Assembly (NCBI GenBank): GCA_026874595.1
Contig: CM049315.1
Location: forward strand, 40,376,164-40,440,163
Direction: 5' to 3'
DNA: 64,000 bases
Origin: Sipunculus nudus
Taxonomy: Eukaryota > Annelida > Sipuncula > Golfingiida > Sipunculidae
Position 1 is the stretch's first letter. Each line of letters begins with the position of its first letter. Shown here piece after piece: positions 9,625 through 18,770 of this stretch. The notes beneath the pieces were generated by a model, which was not told the DNA's origin, did no database searches, and saw only the letters and a program-made list of their open reading frames with translations. The position numbers were made by a program, and so were the translations under genes.

Positions 9625-10390
9625 TCTCCCGGGGGCGAGGCCCCCACCGCGATCCTTCCATATATTTCCTTATGGGGGCCTCGCCCCCTGTGTGTATTCT
9701 TTTTAGGGATCGATCCCCCATAAAGTATTATCCCCTGGGGGCGAGGCCCCCACAACGGGCCTTCCATGTAATTCCTTATGGGGGCCTCGCCCCCTGTGTA
9801 TATTCTTTGTAGGGATCGATCCCACATAAAGTATTATCCCCTGGGGGCGAGGCCCCCACCACGGGTCTTCCATATAGTTCCTTATGGGGGCCTCGCCCCC
9901 AGTGTATATTCTTTTTAGGGATCGATCCCCCATAAAATATTATTCCCGGGGGCGAGGCCCCCACCACGGGCCTTCCATGTAATTCCTTATGGGGGCCTCG
10001 CCCCCTGTGTATATTCTTTGTAGGGATCGATCCAACATAAAGTATTATCCCCTGGGGGCGAGGCCCCCACCACGGGCCTTCCATGTAATTCCTTATGGGG
10101 GCCTCGCCCCCAGTGTATATTCTTTGTAGGGATCGATCCCACATAAAATATTATTCCCGGGGGCGAGGCCCCCACCACGATCCTTCCATGTAATTCCTTA
10201 TGGGGGCCTCGCCCCCTGTGTGTATTCTTTTTAGGGATCGATCCCCCATAAAGTATTATCCCCTGGGGGCGAGGCCCCCACCACGGGCCCTCCATGTAAT
10301 TCCTTATGGGGGCCTCGCCCCCTGTGTGTATTCTTTTTAGGGATCGATCCCCCATAAAGTATTATCCCCTGGGGGCGAGGCCCCCACCAC
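9625..10390. repeat. Seven ~105-bp tandem units, right arm
   Basis: Inverted counterpart of the left-arm array with the same unit length and count. Units differ by scattered substitutions, so the arms are not exact mirror copies. Confidence 0.85.
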
Positions 10391-11225
10391 GACCCCTGTG
10401 GAGAAACCTCTATAGGGGCCTCGGCCCCAGGGGAGACTCTGTGGTGATCGGAACGATCCCATTGTGCTTTGACGTGCGTTGCACACCGTTGGCTTTCCCA
10501 GTACCGATGATACCCGACGATCACTCTTTAACCATTCACATCCGTATACGAACCCGATCCCACTCACAACTCCCCTGTTCCCCCCCCCCCCCCGGCGACC
10601 CCTGCTGACCTTTCATCTCCGACCCGATCCCACTCACAACTCCCCTGTTCTCCCCCCCCGGCGACCCCTGCTGACCTTTCACCTTCGACCCGATCCCATC
10701 CAGAACTCCCCTGTTCTCCCCCCCGGCGACCCCTGTTCACCTTTCACATCCGACCTCGTCGACCCCAACCGACCTTTCACATCCAACCGACCTACAACTG
10801 GTCCACTTCTGACTTGAACCACACAACCGACCCCAGGCCCACAACTCTATTACTTCTTGGCATAAGGCAGAGGGAGGGGCCGCCCCCTCCCCCCCTCAAG
10901 TCCCCCCCTCCCCCACAGGGGAGCCGTCTGGGACCCAAAAGCGCCCATAGAGCGCTCTCAACTGATAGTATAATAGACTCGGCCTGCTTATATAGTAGGG
11001 TTGTGGACACATTGAAAACTTTGGTGTGCGGCAGATTTTACGTTTGTGCAAGATGTACGCGCAAACTGGAAAAGATATCGCAAATGTCACTCGTTGAACG
11101 CTTTAAGCATATTTTTCCGAAGATTTTAGCACATATTTCGTAAATGTTGTGTAGACCGTTGTCCGGCAAGTGGCCATTTTGTGTTGCTGACCAATATGTT
11201 GGCGTCAGTATCGCCACCTGCCGAC

Positions 11226-11756
11226 GACCAGTGGAACTATATCAGATAGACAACAGATTTATCAAGTTGAAGGAACACAAATGTAACAAACATGTTCCCA
11301 AGCTACTAACGTTCATGTATAAATCTCTTGTGTATCATACTATAATTCACGGGAATCTGTTTGTCTGTCTGTCTGTCCGGATTCTTTCGCACGCTAGGGA
11401 TTGCACGGTCGTCAAACTTCGTGGGAGGGTGCATCTTGGTCCGGGGAAGAGCAAGTTTATATTTTTTAGGCGTTTGGTAAAGAAATGGCCTCAAAATCGA
11501 TAAAATTATTCTGGGTTTAATACCTGCGGTGTGCCATGGCCATTCTCACATTGTGCTTCCTCATAATTTAAGAAATGTGTGCATGCAGGTACAGATATGG
11601 GTATACTCTAGTTAATTCTAAAGAGTACATATGATTTGCCCTGTAACTTAATATCTTCCAAATTATAGCAAATATATATTCATAAGTGTTCATGGATTCC
11701 GTAGTCCAGCACGGTGGTGTATATTTTAATACATTTGAAGTCAATGCCAACTGTGG
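11226..11756. other. Non-coding stretch between foldback and tRNA-Ile
   Basis: AT-rich; contains a short (GTCT)n run near 11360. No supported gene. ORFs on either strand are short and unremarkable. Confidence 0.5.
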
Positions 11757-11830
11757 GGCCGGTTAGCTCAGTTGGTTAGAGTGTTGTGCTGATAACGCAA
11801 AGGTCGCGGGTTCGACCCCCGTACTGGCCA
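11757..11830 (+). tRNA. tRNA-Ile-like (anticodon GAT)
   Basis: Acceptor GGCCGGT/ACTGGCC, D stem GCTC/GAGT, anticodon stem TTGTG/CGCAA with loop CTGATAA, intact T arm and discriminator A. TTTTT at 11838-11842 is a good Pol III terminator. The body matches animal tRNA-Ile, in which the usual anticodon is AAT; GAT differs by one base. Confidence 0.85.
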
Positions 11831-12385
11831 CGTATTCTTTTTGGTTTTAAGCCACATTCATCCATTTTTATTCTTTCATTTCCTACCCAGGTACACAGCA
11901 GTTTATCAAAGAAAGTAAACTATTTTCTGTTGTTTATACATATCGAACAAAATTGAAATGGCCTTAGCAAACTGCAGGGACACATATACTTTAGTCTCTT
12001 ACACGGGCATATGATGGCGCTCCCTCACCCAACAATATTGATTAAGATATAGACTGGTACCCCGCTCTATTATGGCACCGCTGCTCTAGGCCAATCATAC
12101 AGACGGGCGTACAACGCCATCTTTTGTACCCTTGGCAGACTGGTACCAACCCAAGTATATATTATATATGATTAAAAAAATAAGCATTTTCGTTTGCTCA
12201 AATATGTTACCAAAAGTTGGCCGTATATTAAATGTGACATTAATAATTAGATTAATAGAGATTAATGATAAATCACTGCTCTGTACAGGTATCGATTGTC
12301 ATCACGCTGCCAACTGTCTAGACCCCAAGTAAACAATTGAAGTAAACAATATGTATTACTGGGATTAAAGGCATTTATATAGGTC
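11831..12385. other. Non-coding stretch between tRNA genes
   Basis: AT-rich sequence with no supported ORF, repeat or RNA gene. Confidence 0.5.
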
Positions 12386-12556
12386 GTCTGTGACGTCATA
12401 CTTTCCATCAGCCAATCAAATCAAGGAACAGTACCTGCTCATGATAAAATGAGAAACTCACGTACACAAAGCATGTAGTCCCTGTGGCGCAATCGGTAGC
12501 GCTTCCGGCTTTTAATCGGGAGGTTGGTGGTTCGAGCCCACCCAGGGACGTTATAC
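12386..12556 (+). repeat. 171-bp tRNA-containing repeat, copy 2
   Basis: Second copy of the unit at 7975-8145, including the TGACGTCA and CCAAT motifs and the tRNA gene. The duplicated part extends ~90 bp upstream of the tRNA, so this is a segment duplication and not just two related tRNA genes. Confidence 0.85.
12478..12550 (+). tRNA. tRNA with Asn body and Lys anticodon (TTT)
   Basis: Almost identical to the tRNA-Asn at 8067-8139, but the anticodon loop reads CTTTTAA (TTT, Lys). Acceptor, D, anticodon and T stems still pair, and TTTTT follows at 12560-12564. By anticodon it decodes Lys; by body it is tRNA-Asn. It may be a mutated copy that no longer works or is mischarged. Confidence 0.75.
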
Positions 12557-13021
12557 ATGTTTTTATATCCCCTATACCATCCATACAGCGGCCCCTGTTG
12601 GTCATCTTGTACAACATATTTTGTACGAATTAGACCAATACGGTTCTATTCATTCATCACCACTTGTTTTGTGCTTTTTCCGCTACAACAATCAGCCCTT
12701 CCAGTGCGCAGAAGGATAATTACAAAGTGCATGTTTATATATCGGTTATTGTTCGCCGTGTCCGGCTCCACAATATGATGTTGATCAGGATAATGTTCAT
12801 TGTATCATGTACGACAAATGGAACGGGAATGGGATGGGTTCAGATCGGACACATATTATGTTCATTGGCGTGTAATGTCATTTAAACAGCGCAAGCTATT
12901 GAACGCACCCTCACACCCTTCCCCACACACACACAAACACATTCATGTAGGCATGTTATAGTGAATCGGTGAATCAATCAGTGACATCACAATAAACAAG
13001 ACGGAGATGAAACTTACATTT
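12557..13021. other. Non-coding stretch, right edge of the island
   Basis: No supported gene. Contains a short CA-rich run near 12925 and a plus-strand AATAAA near 12991 with no gene in front of it. Confidence 0.5.
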
Positions 13022-13027
13022 TATTCG
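13022..13027 (-). terminator. PolyA signal of the helicase gene
   Basis: AATAAA on the minus strand, 26 nt beyond the helicase stop. It marks the right border of the gene-free island. Confidence 0.75.
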
Positions 13028-13052
13028 ACAATAAACACATCATACATAATTG

Positions 13053-16000
13053 CTAAACTGCATGAGTTGTGTTGGGGTGTAAAAGTATATACAGCAATCC
13101 CAGATGAGGGAAAAAAGCGCAACGACGGCGGAACATGTTACACGACACATAAAGTTCACGGCTGGCACGGGAGATAGCGACGTAAGGTGTCCTGAGGTCT
13201 CCGCACATGCCGTCACTTACAGAGACGGCCACCCGCTGGTATGTGTGACCTTGAGATTTGGTTACAGTCACGGCCGTCTGCGAAACCATGGGGACGCGGA
13301 ATGACGAGTGCAATGCGAAACGGGGCACGTCGATTTCTGGTTCTGTGATGTACTCTTCAGATGACGGTAATGCGAGGCCGACCCAACCCGTCTCTTCGGA
13401 ACACACCACCGCGCACCGCAGCTCGAACTTGTCGCCTGAGGAACGCACGGCTTTTACGAAACGGGGCAGGGTCGACTTTTCGTAAGGCTGGTAATTAAGG
13501 GCGTCGAACGGAGAATCGGCGGGTATGGTCCTGCTCCCGAGCACGGTGACTACTTCGGCTGTATCTAATACCTGGTTCGGTATCACGTACCGCTGGTCGA
13601 CAGCTCCCAGGCCTTTGTCCGCCGAGCCTTCCGATTCTGTGAGGCACGTTAGACCCAGGTGCACCTCACATTCGGAGATGTCCGGGTATTCGTCAGCGGC
13701 ACGCATGTATGTTGTGCTGAGATCGGACACCAGCGTGTTCAGGTAGTCAAAATCCGTGGCAGGGTCGGGAGCATCTGCAGAAGCATCTACGTCGAAACGG
13801 CTAATGTTTTCGTCAACACAGTTACCTTCCTGTCCGAGTGAGTGTTTGGCCATGAAACGGTCAGCCACCCCCTTGTCGGACAGCAGGCTGTACAGGGCCT
13901 CGTATGCTCCTTGCAGGATGGCACAAACGAACGGTGTGTGGGCAGGGAGGAAGGACAGGCACATCCTGGGTAGCGCCGTTCTCATCAGCAAGCGGAAAGG
14001 TCCCTTGAACCCTGTCAGCACGAACTGACATGCCCGCCGACATACAGCGGGCTTGCCGACCGGCAGGGTGTGCTTACACATGAGAACTCTGTATCTTTGA
14101 GGGAGCAAGGGGTCTGTCTGTCTCACGTCCGGACGGGGGGTTTCCTTTTCCCGTACTTTGTGGCCGTTTACCGGGCCTTGGCTGTCCGTGAAGTTTTCTG
14201 GTGCCGGGTCGTCCGTGATTTCCCAAGTGTCCTTTGTCGCCTTTGGCCGCAGTATGTGGTTGTCTTCTCTCTTCCTGTCGGGTGGAGGGTAGTATTCGCC
14301 TTCTGGCTCGTACACTTTTCCACCCGCGAAATAATGCACAGACTCACTCGTGTACTCGAACCCAAACAGGTTCGGGGCGTGTGTGTATAGTGAGTCTATG
14401 AACGAATCGAGTGAGGTTAACACCAGCCCCGTTTCGGTAACCATCGGGGCCATTTGGTGATCGGACCCCCAGTTCAGACCGACTGACGTGGAGCTGTTTT
14501 CCTTGTCTCCCGGAGGCTGTGCACCCGAGTTAGGTAGGGCTCGTTTTGCCCACGCGTCACGAAACATGTCGTCCACCCTCCGGTTATCCTGCTTCTCACG
14601 TAACGGTCGTCGACGTTTCCTGCCCGGCATCCGCTGTTCTCTGAACTGCGCCTGCAAAACGGACAGGTACGCGATCGCGTCGTGGACGTTCAGGAAAACC
14701 CATATGCCCAAATCGGCGGATTCCATAGTTTGTTTGCAACGTTTGTCATACTCTGCGACTTCGTCGTTACTGGCGAATATTCTGATGCAGCCTGTGAGGT
14801 CTGTCGCGGTGCCGTCCGCGGTTGTGTCCAGGCTCATTGGTTCCTCTACCACGTGGGACGGCACCACGTGTTTGTCCAACAGACGGATGGTGTCGGGGTC
14901 CCTTATGCCGTAGTGAAGGTCGTAAAGGAGTTCGCTTATTTCCAAGTGGCACCTTTTGTTGACGTGCATCACGACGGTGTGATTTGGTTCGTACACGCCG
15001 GTGGCCTTGGCGATGATAGGGACGTTGCAAACATGCTGCAGCATGCTGACGGCCGGCACTCGGTTCGCCACGGGTCCCATACCGTCTGACCGTATAGCCG
15101 TCGACTGGCTTTCTGAACCCAGTAAAATGAAAACCAGAGGTTTCTCGTGGTAGATCCCAAGGCGGCACGCCGCGTACCGATACAAGAAAGCGTATGTATA
15201 TAAGTTGTAGCTGCTGGCCATCCCCGCCTCGTCCACTAGCACGACGTTACTGCTGCATATTTGAGGGAAATCAAACCGGAAACTAGACTGTAACCATGGC
15301 ATGTCCACCCGTTTCAACCCCATGTTCGCCATGCATGTGAAGTCCCTGTGTTGTTGATCCTTCTTGTTACACCGCCCCTGCGTAGCGCCACTGCGAGGAG
15401 GTTTACTGGACGACACCTGACCGGCCAATTTTACCGCGGGATCGAAGCCGGGACGCATGCGGGACCGTGGCTGTATTATTTTCCTGCCTTTGACGTACGA
15501 TACCTTGTTCCCGTGCCGGGCCACAGTGTCGTCTTCCCTTTCAAATGCCTCGGCGTAGCGAGCCCATTCCGTACCCAGCGCCGTTTCTATCCTTTTAAGT
15601 TTCATTTTAAGGTTGTCGAACTGAGACCGGAAATTCCTGTGGTCTGTAAGAATCCCGTCCAGCTGGGCTTCTGCGAAGGAGGTAGGGTTCAAAGTCGAAG
15701 CCGGCTCACGGGGTTCTGCTTCACGGCAGTTGTACATCAACTGCAATTTCGCTAACGTCCCGACGCGCCCCACTTGGTGTGACTTCAGAGCGTTGTGGAG
15801 GTTGGTCACGGAGGCGTTTCCGGCGGCGGTGCACACCATATGTGTGTTGGCGGTGAGGATGTCCACCAGCGTGCTTTTACCCGCGCCGGCCGGGCCCGTC
15901 ACGACGTAACAGCGGAAATGTACGGGAGTGAAAGAACCAGGCGTCGCCGGAACGGTAGGGTCCGCCGCCCGGCGGAGGATCTCCCATTTGCAACGTTCTG

Positions 16001-16232
16001 CTTCGTCGGGTATCAAGGCCTGGTTCGGGTCGAATATAGAACTGGGGAACGGCCATGTCATATGTTCCAGTTGATGGAGCCATTTTTCTGTCTCGTACGG
16101 CGGCGACGGGCGCTGCATCCACGTTGGCACGGGGACGCGGTGTTGCTCGGTGCGAATCGACTCGGCCAAGTTGTCCGCTATACTTGTTGTTGTCAGAATG
16201 AGTCTCTCACGTTTATCTTCTGTCAAAGCCAT
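13053..16232 (-). CDS. Helicase-primase helicase subunit (UL5-like, superfamily 1)
   Basis: 1059 aa, close to but longer than HSV UL5 (882 aa). Motif I (Walker A) GPAGAGKST lies near residue 114. Motif II (VVLVDEAGM) follows near 332, then motif III-like LLGSESQS. Near the C-terminus are motif V (TVTKSQGHTY) and motif VI (YVAISRASRELYV). This is the order found in herpesvirus UL5 and related PIF1/RecD-type helicases. As part of a helicase-primase complex it would unwind DNA at replication forks in the nucleus. Long charged inserts separate the motif blocks. The ATG at 16232 begins MALTED; a TTTTATTTT element lies ~50 nt upstream and a polyA signal directly after the stop. The next gene upstream is the maturation protease, on the same strand. 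Confidence 0.93.
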   Translation of the reverse strand: MALTEDKRERLILTTTSIADNLAESIRTEQHRVPVPTWMQRPSPPYETEKWLHQLEHMTWPFPSSIFDPNQALIPDEAERCKWEILRRAADPTVPATPGSFTPVHFRCYVVTGPAGAGKSTLVDILTANTHMVCTAAGNASVTNLHNALKSHQVGRVGTLAKLQLMYNCREAEPREPASTLNPTSFAEAQLDGILTDHRNFRSQFDNLKMKLKRIETALGTEWARYAEAFEREDDTVARHGNKVSYVKGRKIIQPRSRMRPGFDPAVKLAGQVSSSKPPRSGATQGRCNKKDQQHRDFTCMANMGLKRVDMPWLQSSFRFDFPQICSSNVVLVDEAGMASSYNLYTYAFLYRYAACRLGIYHEKPLVFILLGSESQSTAIRSDGMGPVANRVPAVSMLQHVCNVPIIAKATGVYEPNHTVVMHVNKRCHLEISELLYDLHYGIRDPDTIRLLDKHVVPSHVVEEPMSLDTTADGTATDLTGCIRIFASNDEVAEYDKRCKQTMESADLGIWVFLNVHDAIAYLSVLQAQFREQRMPGRKRRRPLREKQDNRRVDDMFRDAWAKRALPNSGAQPPGDKENSSTSVGLNWGSDHQMAPMVTETGLVLTSLDSFIDSLYTHAPNLFGFEYTSESVHYFAGGKVYEPEGEYYPPPDRKREDNHILRPKATKDTWEITDDPAPENFTDSQGPVNGHKVREKETPRPDVRQTDPLLPQRYRVLMCKHTLPVGKPAVCRRACQFVLTGFKGPFRLLMRTALPRMCLSFLPAHTPFVCAILQGAYEALYSLLSDKGVADRFMAKHSLGQEGNCVDENISRFDVDASADAPDPATDFDYLNTLVSDLSTTYMRAADEYPDISECEVHLGLTCLTESEGSADKGLGAVDQRYVIPNQVLDTAEVVTVLGSRTIPADSPFDALNYQPYEKSTLPRFVKAVRSSGDKFELRCAVVCSEETGWVGLALPSSEEYITEPEIDVPRFALHSSFRVPMVSQTAVTVTKSQGHTYQRVAVSVSDGMCGDLRTPYVAISRASRELYVSCNMFRRRCAFFPHLGLLYILLHPNTTHAV

Positions 16233-16278
16233 CTGTCAAAGATGTCTGTTCGTGTACAATATGCGCAGGAGGGAGCTC

Positions 16279-16287
16279 AAAATAAAA
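16279..16287 (-). promoter_or_regulatory. TTTTATTTT promoter element of the helicase gene
   Basis: Minus-strand TTTTATTTT, 47-55 nt before the helicase ATG. Part of the shared TATT-like set. Confidence 0.4.
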
Positions 16288-16435
16288 TGTTAGGATGGCG
16301 TGCCCTGTGTCAGGTCAGACTGCTTAAAAGTGGTGCACTGACTCACCTCGAGGCGGGAGCATGACTGATTAGGGTAATCGGGAGCCCCTGTGTTATATAT
16401 GTTATATACAGTCACGTGACATATGCGCGCGCCAT

Positions 16436-18637
16436 TCAAAAACTGGATGCGGCTGGGGGCTTCAACATCTTATCCAATAACTTCAGCCTATCTGTCACAA
16501 CCTTTGACAGTGCTGGCTCTTTTTCAGCGGACGGTTCCCGTTCGGCCTCTACGGTGTCTGCTGGTTTACCGCGTGGTTTATCCCTGCCGGTTTGGCCACC
16601 CTCTGTAGGGGTGTCAGACGTGACAGCGGAGGAGACCTGTGGTTCACCTGACGCAACGTCACCTCTGTCACGTCTGTTTTGCTCTACGACATCTGCGATA
16701 CCCCGAACAAGTTCTTGCAGTAACGCGCGACTGTCACGGCCGTCTTTTTGGTCACCCACCGTAGTCTCAATAGACGGGGGATGGGCAGGAGCATGTGCTG
16801 CGGCTGGCTGAACGGAAGGTTGACTGGCTTGAAACGTGTGAGGTGGGTGGGCAGGGTGAACGTTTGTGTGAACGTGTGTTGTCAGTTTTTCCACCGTCTC
16901 CTGCAGTGTTTTAACGGTGGACTCGAGCCCGGCAGGGGAAAAAACGGACGCTCTTTGCGTTTCTGGGGATTTCAACATATCAAGCCCGGAGTGGCCACCA
17001 GTGTCCGACGTGCGTGCGTGGTTGTGATGCGCGGCTTCTTGTTCCGTTTTATCATCAGCTCTTGACGATGACCCTGTCCTTCTGTCCGCGATATGCTGTT
17101 TACCGTTATCACCGTAAAAATAATAATGCACGGTGGAGGGTTGCTGCTGCGTGTGCGGCGTTTGTACCGTGTGCCTGTCGAACCCGGTCGTGCTGCCGTC
17201 ACTCGCAAAGGGTGGGGGCGGCGCCACAGGTGCTTGCGGGTACAACGGTGTCGCGGGTGGCTGATAGGGCGAGAAGCGCGCTGATGCATAATGCCCTGGT
17301 TGGAAGACGGGCCCTGCGTTCGTCGGCGAACCCGGCCACCAGACCCCGGACCCTGGCGCATAAGCTGACGGCTGCGTTTGTGTTCCGACCGTCGGGGATG
17401 CGTAACCGAAAGAACCGTGCGGCCATGGTGCAGCCTGAATCTGCACAGGCGCTTCCGCATCGACCCGGCCGTACTTAGATTTCAACCTTTGCAGTAGTTC
17501 TTCTTGACCCGTTATCCACTCCTTCATGTCCGCTGTTAACTGCCCGGAACCGTTAGGGGTTACTGGCGCGTTACTGTTTGATGATGACATGTCTGCGGCC
17601 AGTCGTTCGGGGTTTCCGGAACTGCCTTCCACTACGGTCAAGGTCGGTTCGCCCCTGTCTGAAAGATTGATCGGATCGGTGTCGTCAGAATGTTCCTGTT
17701 CATCACAAATACACGTTTGTGGTGAAGCTGGTTTCAGCGGTGTTTGTGGTGAAGCTGGTTTCAGCGGTGTTGAGGTTTCAGCGTGCCCAGCGAGTGGACT
17801 GTCCGCACCAGCGTCTGATTTGTTTTCAGCGTCAATAAATGTCGAAGCCAACCCAAGCTGTTCGAGTTCTTGTTTCTTGCATTGTTTTACCGTGAAAGGG
17901 TTCAGTGCTGCCCCCAATAGCAGGTTGTGCCAGGTGGGCACTGTGGTTTCGTCTGTGCTGAATGTCTCCTCTGGGAGGACACGCCCTTCAGCCTCTTTAA
18001 TGATATCCCTGTACAATTCCGGGCTCAGGCCGAGGTGTTTGAACAGGTTCTCGTTTTCAGTGTGCTCACAATCCGGTTCGTCCAAATGCAGACTTGTGCA
18101 GTACATGGCAAGGCAGCCTGCACGGGCGTTGTTCATCGTCAACGAAACGTGGTTCAGGAAGTCCGGGCCGGCAGCAATCTCCAGGTCCTCCTTAGTCGGA
18201 CAACCCTGTTCTGAAAACGTGTCTGACAACTTCAGTGAGGACAACGACACAGCGGGGAACAGCGCCCGTAAAAGGTCTTTCGTAGAAGCGTTTTCACGGT
18301 TTGCCGGTGATCTGTCCACAAAGTAGGGACACGCCCGTGTGAGCACACCCACGAACCTCGGGTCCAACTGTATAACCCCAAACAGCCCGACGTCTGGGAG
18401 ATGACGTATGTGGATCAAGCTCCCGACAGGGGGGGAGAGCCGGTCGTGTGTGATGAACACGGGTTTGGTGCATGACGCGTTTCTGTTCACATCCTTCGGT
18501 GCATCTGAACTATCGTCCACCCCTAGTGATACGTGACGTAAGATAGCGTCTGAAAGACGGTATTTTCCCCGATCGGGTCCGTTTAACCTTTTCCAGACCT
18601 GGGGACATGTACTGGCTAAACAGCAAACTGCGAACAT
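16436..18637 (-). CDS. Capsid maturation protease (assemblin) and scaffold protein
   Basis: 733 aa. The N-terminal ~230 residues match the herpesvirus assemblin layout. An ITHD motif within a PVFITHDRLSPPVGSL segment gives the first catalytic His (~residue 65). A VSLSSLKLSD segment gives the catalytic Ser (~152-155). A NHVSL segment gives the second His (~186), as in the HVSL motif of the family. The rest is a Pro/Gln/Ala/Ser-rich scaffold region, including a Tyr/Pro-rich stretch near 430-490, ending in a hydrophobic KPPAASSF tail that could bind the major capsid protein. In the family this enzyme cleaves itself and the scaffold during capsid maturation. A separate scaffold-only transcript from an internal start is likely but was not located. 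The next gene upstream is the unassigned 458-aa ORF, with the likely capsid protein beyond it. Confidence 0.88.
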   Translation of the reverse strand: MFAVCCLASTCPQVWKRLNGPDRGKYRLSDAILRHVSLGVDDSSDAPKDVNRNASCTKPVFITHDRLSPPVGSLIHIRHLPDVGLFGVIQLDPRFVGVLTRACPYFVDRSPANRENASTKDLLRALFPAVSLSSLKLSDTFSEQGCPTKEDLEIAAGPDFLNHVSLTMNNARAGCLAMYCTSLHLDEPDCEHTENENLFKHLGLSPELYRDIIKEAEGRVLPEETFSTDETTVPTWHNLLLGAALNPFTVKQCKKQELEQLGLASTFIDAENKSDAGADSPLAGHAETSTPLKPASPQTPLKPASPQTCICDEQEHSDDTDPINLSDRGEPTLTVVEGSSGNPERLAADMSSSNSNAPVTPNGSGQLTADMKEWITGQEELLQRLKSKYGRVDAEAPVQIQAAPWPHGSFGYASPTVGTQTQPSAYAPGSGVWWPGSPTNAGPVFQPGHYASARFSPYQPPATPLYPQAPVAPPPPFASDGSTTGFDRHTVQTPHTQQQPSTVHYYFYGDNGKQHIADRRTGSSSRADDKTEQEAAHHNHARTSDTGGHSGLDMLKSPETQRASVFSPAGLESTVKTLQETVEKLTTHVHTNVHPAHPPHTFQASQPSVQPAAAHAPAHPPSIETTVGDQKDGRDSRALLQELVRGIADVVEQNRRDRGDVASGEPQVSSAVTSDTPTEGGQTGRDKPRGKPADTVEAEREPSAEKEPALSKVVTDRLKLLDKMLKPPAASSF

Positions 18638-18703
18638 GTTTATGGTGCTCGTGTAATTATGTCACATGTCATGTGTCGTTGTCGTCTGGCGCTTGCACCG
18701 GGG

Positions 18704-18711
18704 TAAATAAA
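18704..18711 (-). promoter_or_regulatory. TTTATTTA element upstream of protease gene
   Basis: Minus-strand TTTATTTA ~70 nt before the protease ATG at 18637. Somewhat farther away than the same element at other genes. Confidence 0.3.
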
Positions 18712-18770
18712 CAGAGATGTTCTGTTATTCTTCGTAATGTCTTTCGGCGGGAGGGGTTTCTGTCGTATAC

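Larger units (their letters stand above)
7715..11225. repeat. ~3.5-kb foldback (long inverted repeat) structure
   Basis: Left arm ~7715-9550 and right arm ~9608-11225 are imperfect reverse complements over nearly their whole length. Outer AT-rich ends match: 7760-7940 pairs with 10965-11190, sharing the tract around TTGCCGGACAACGGTCTACA. Next come G-rich tandem repeats (8180-8610, mirrored as C-rich 10570-10930), then ~105-bp tandem units, then a central palindrome. Long terminal inverted repeats made of direct sub-repeats are the hallmark of Foldback-type elements. No transposase ORF lies inside. A palindromic viral origin is the main alternative. The left arm is ~210 bp longer because of the tRNA-Asn segment. 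Confidence 0.8.

Noticed and set aside
8284-10608. Many overlapping ORFs of 60-225 codons with the same Gly/Arg/Pro-rich peptide on both strands
   Set aside because: They are translations of the ~105-bp repeat units of the foldback; identical on both arms and without start context or promoter.
15795-16364. 189-codon plus-strand ORF across the helicase start
   Set aside because: Antisense to the helicase, covering its Walker A coding region; no independent support.
17526-18326. 266-codon plus-strand ORF
   Set aside because: Antisense to the protease gene, Ser-rich as expected from a complement of acidic/Ala-rich codons; no promoter or motif.
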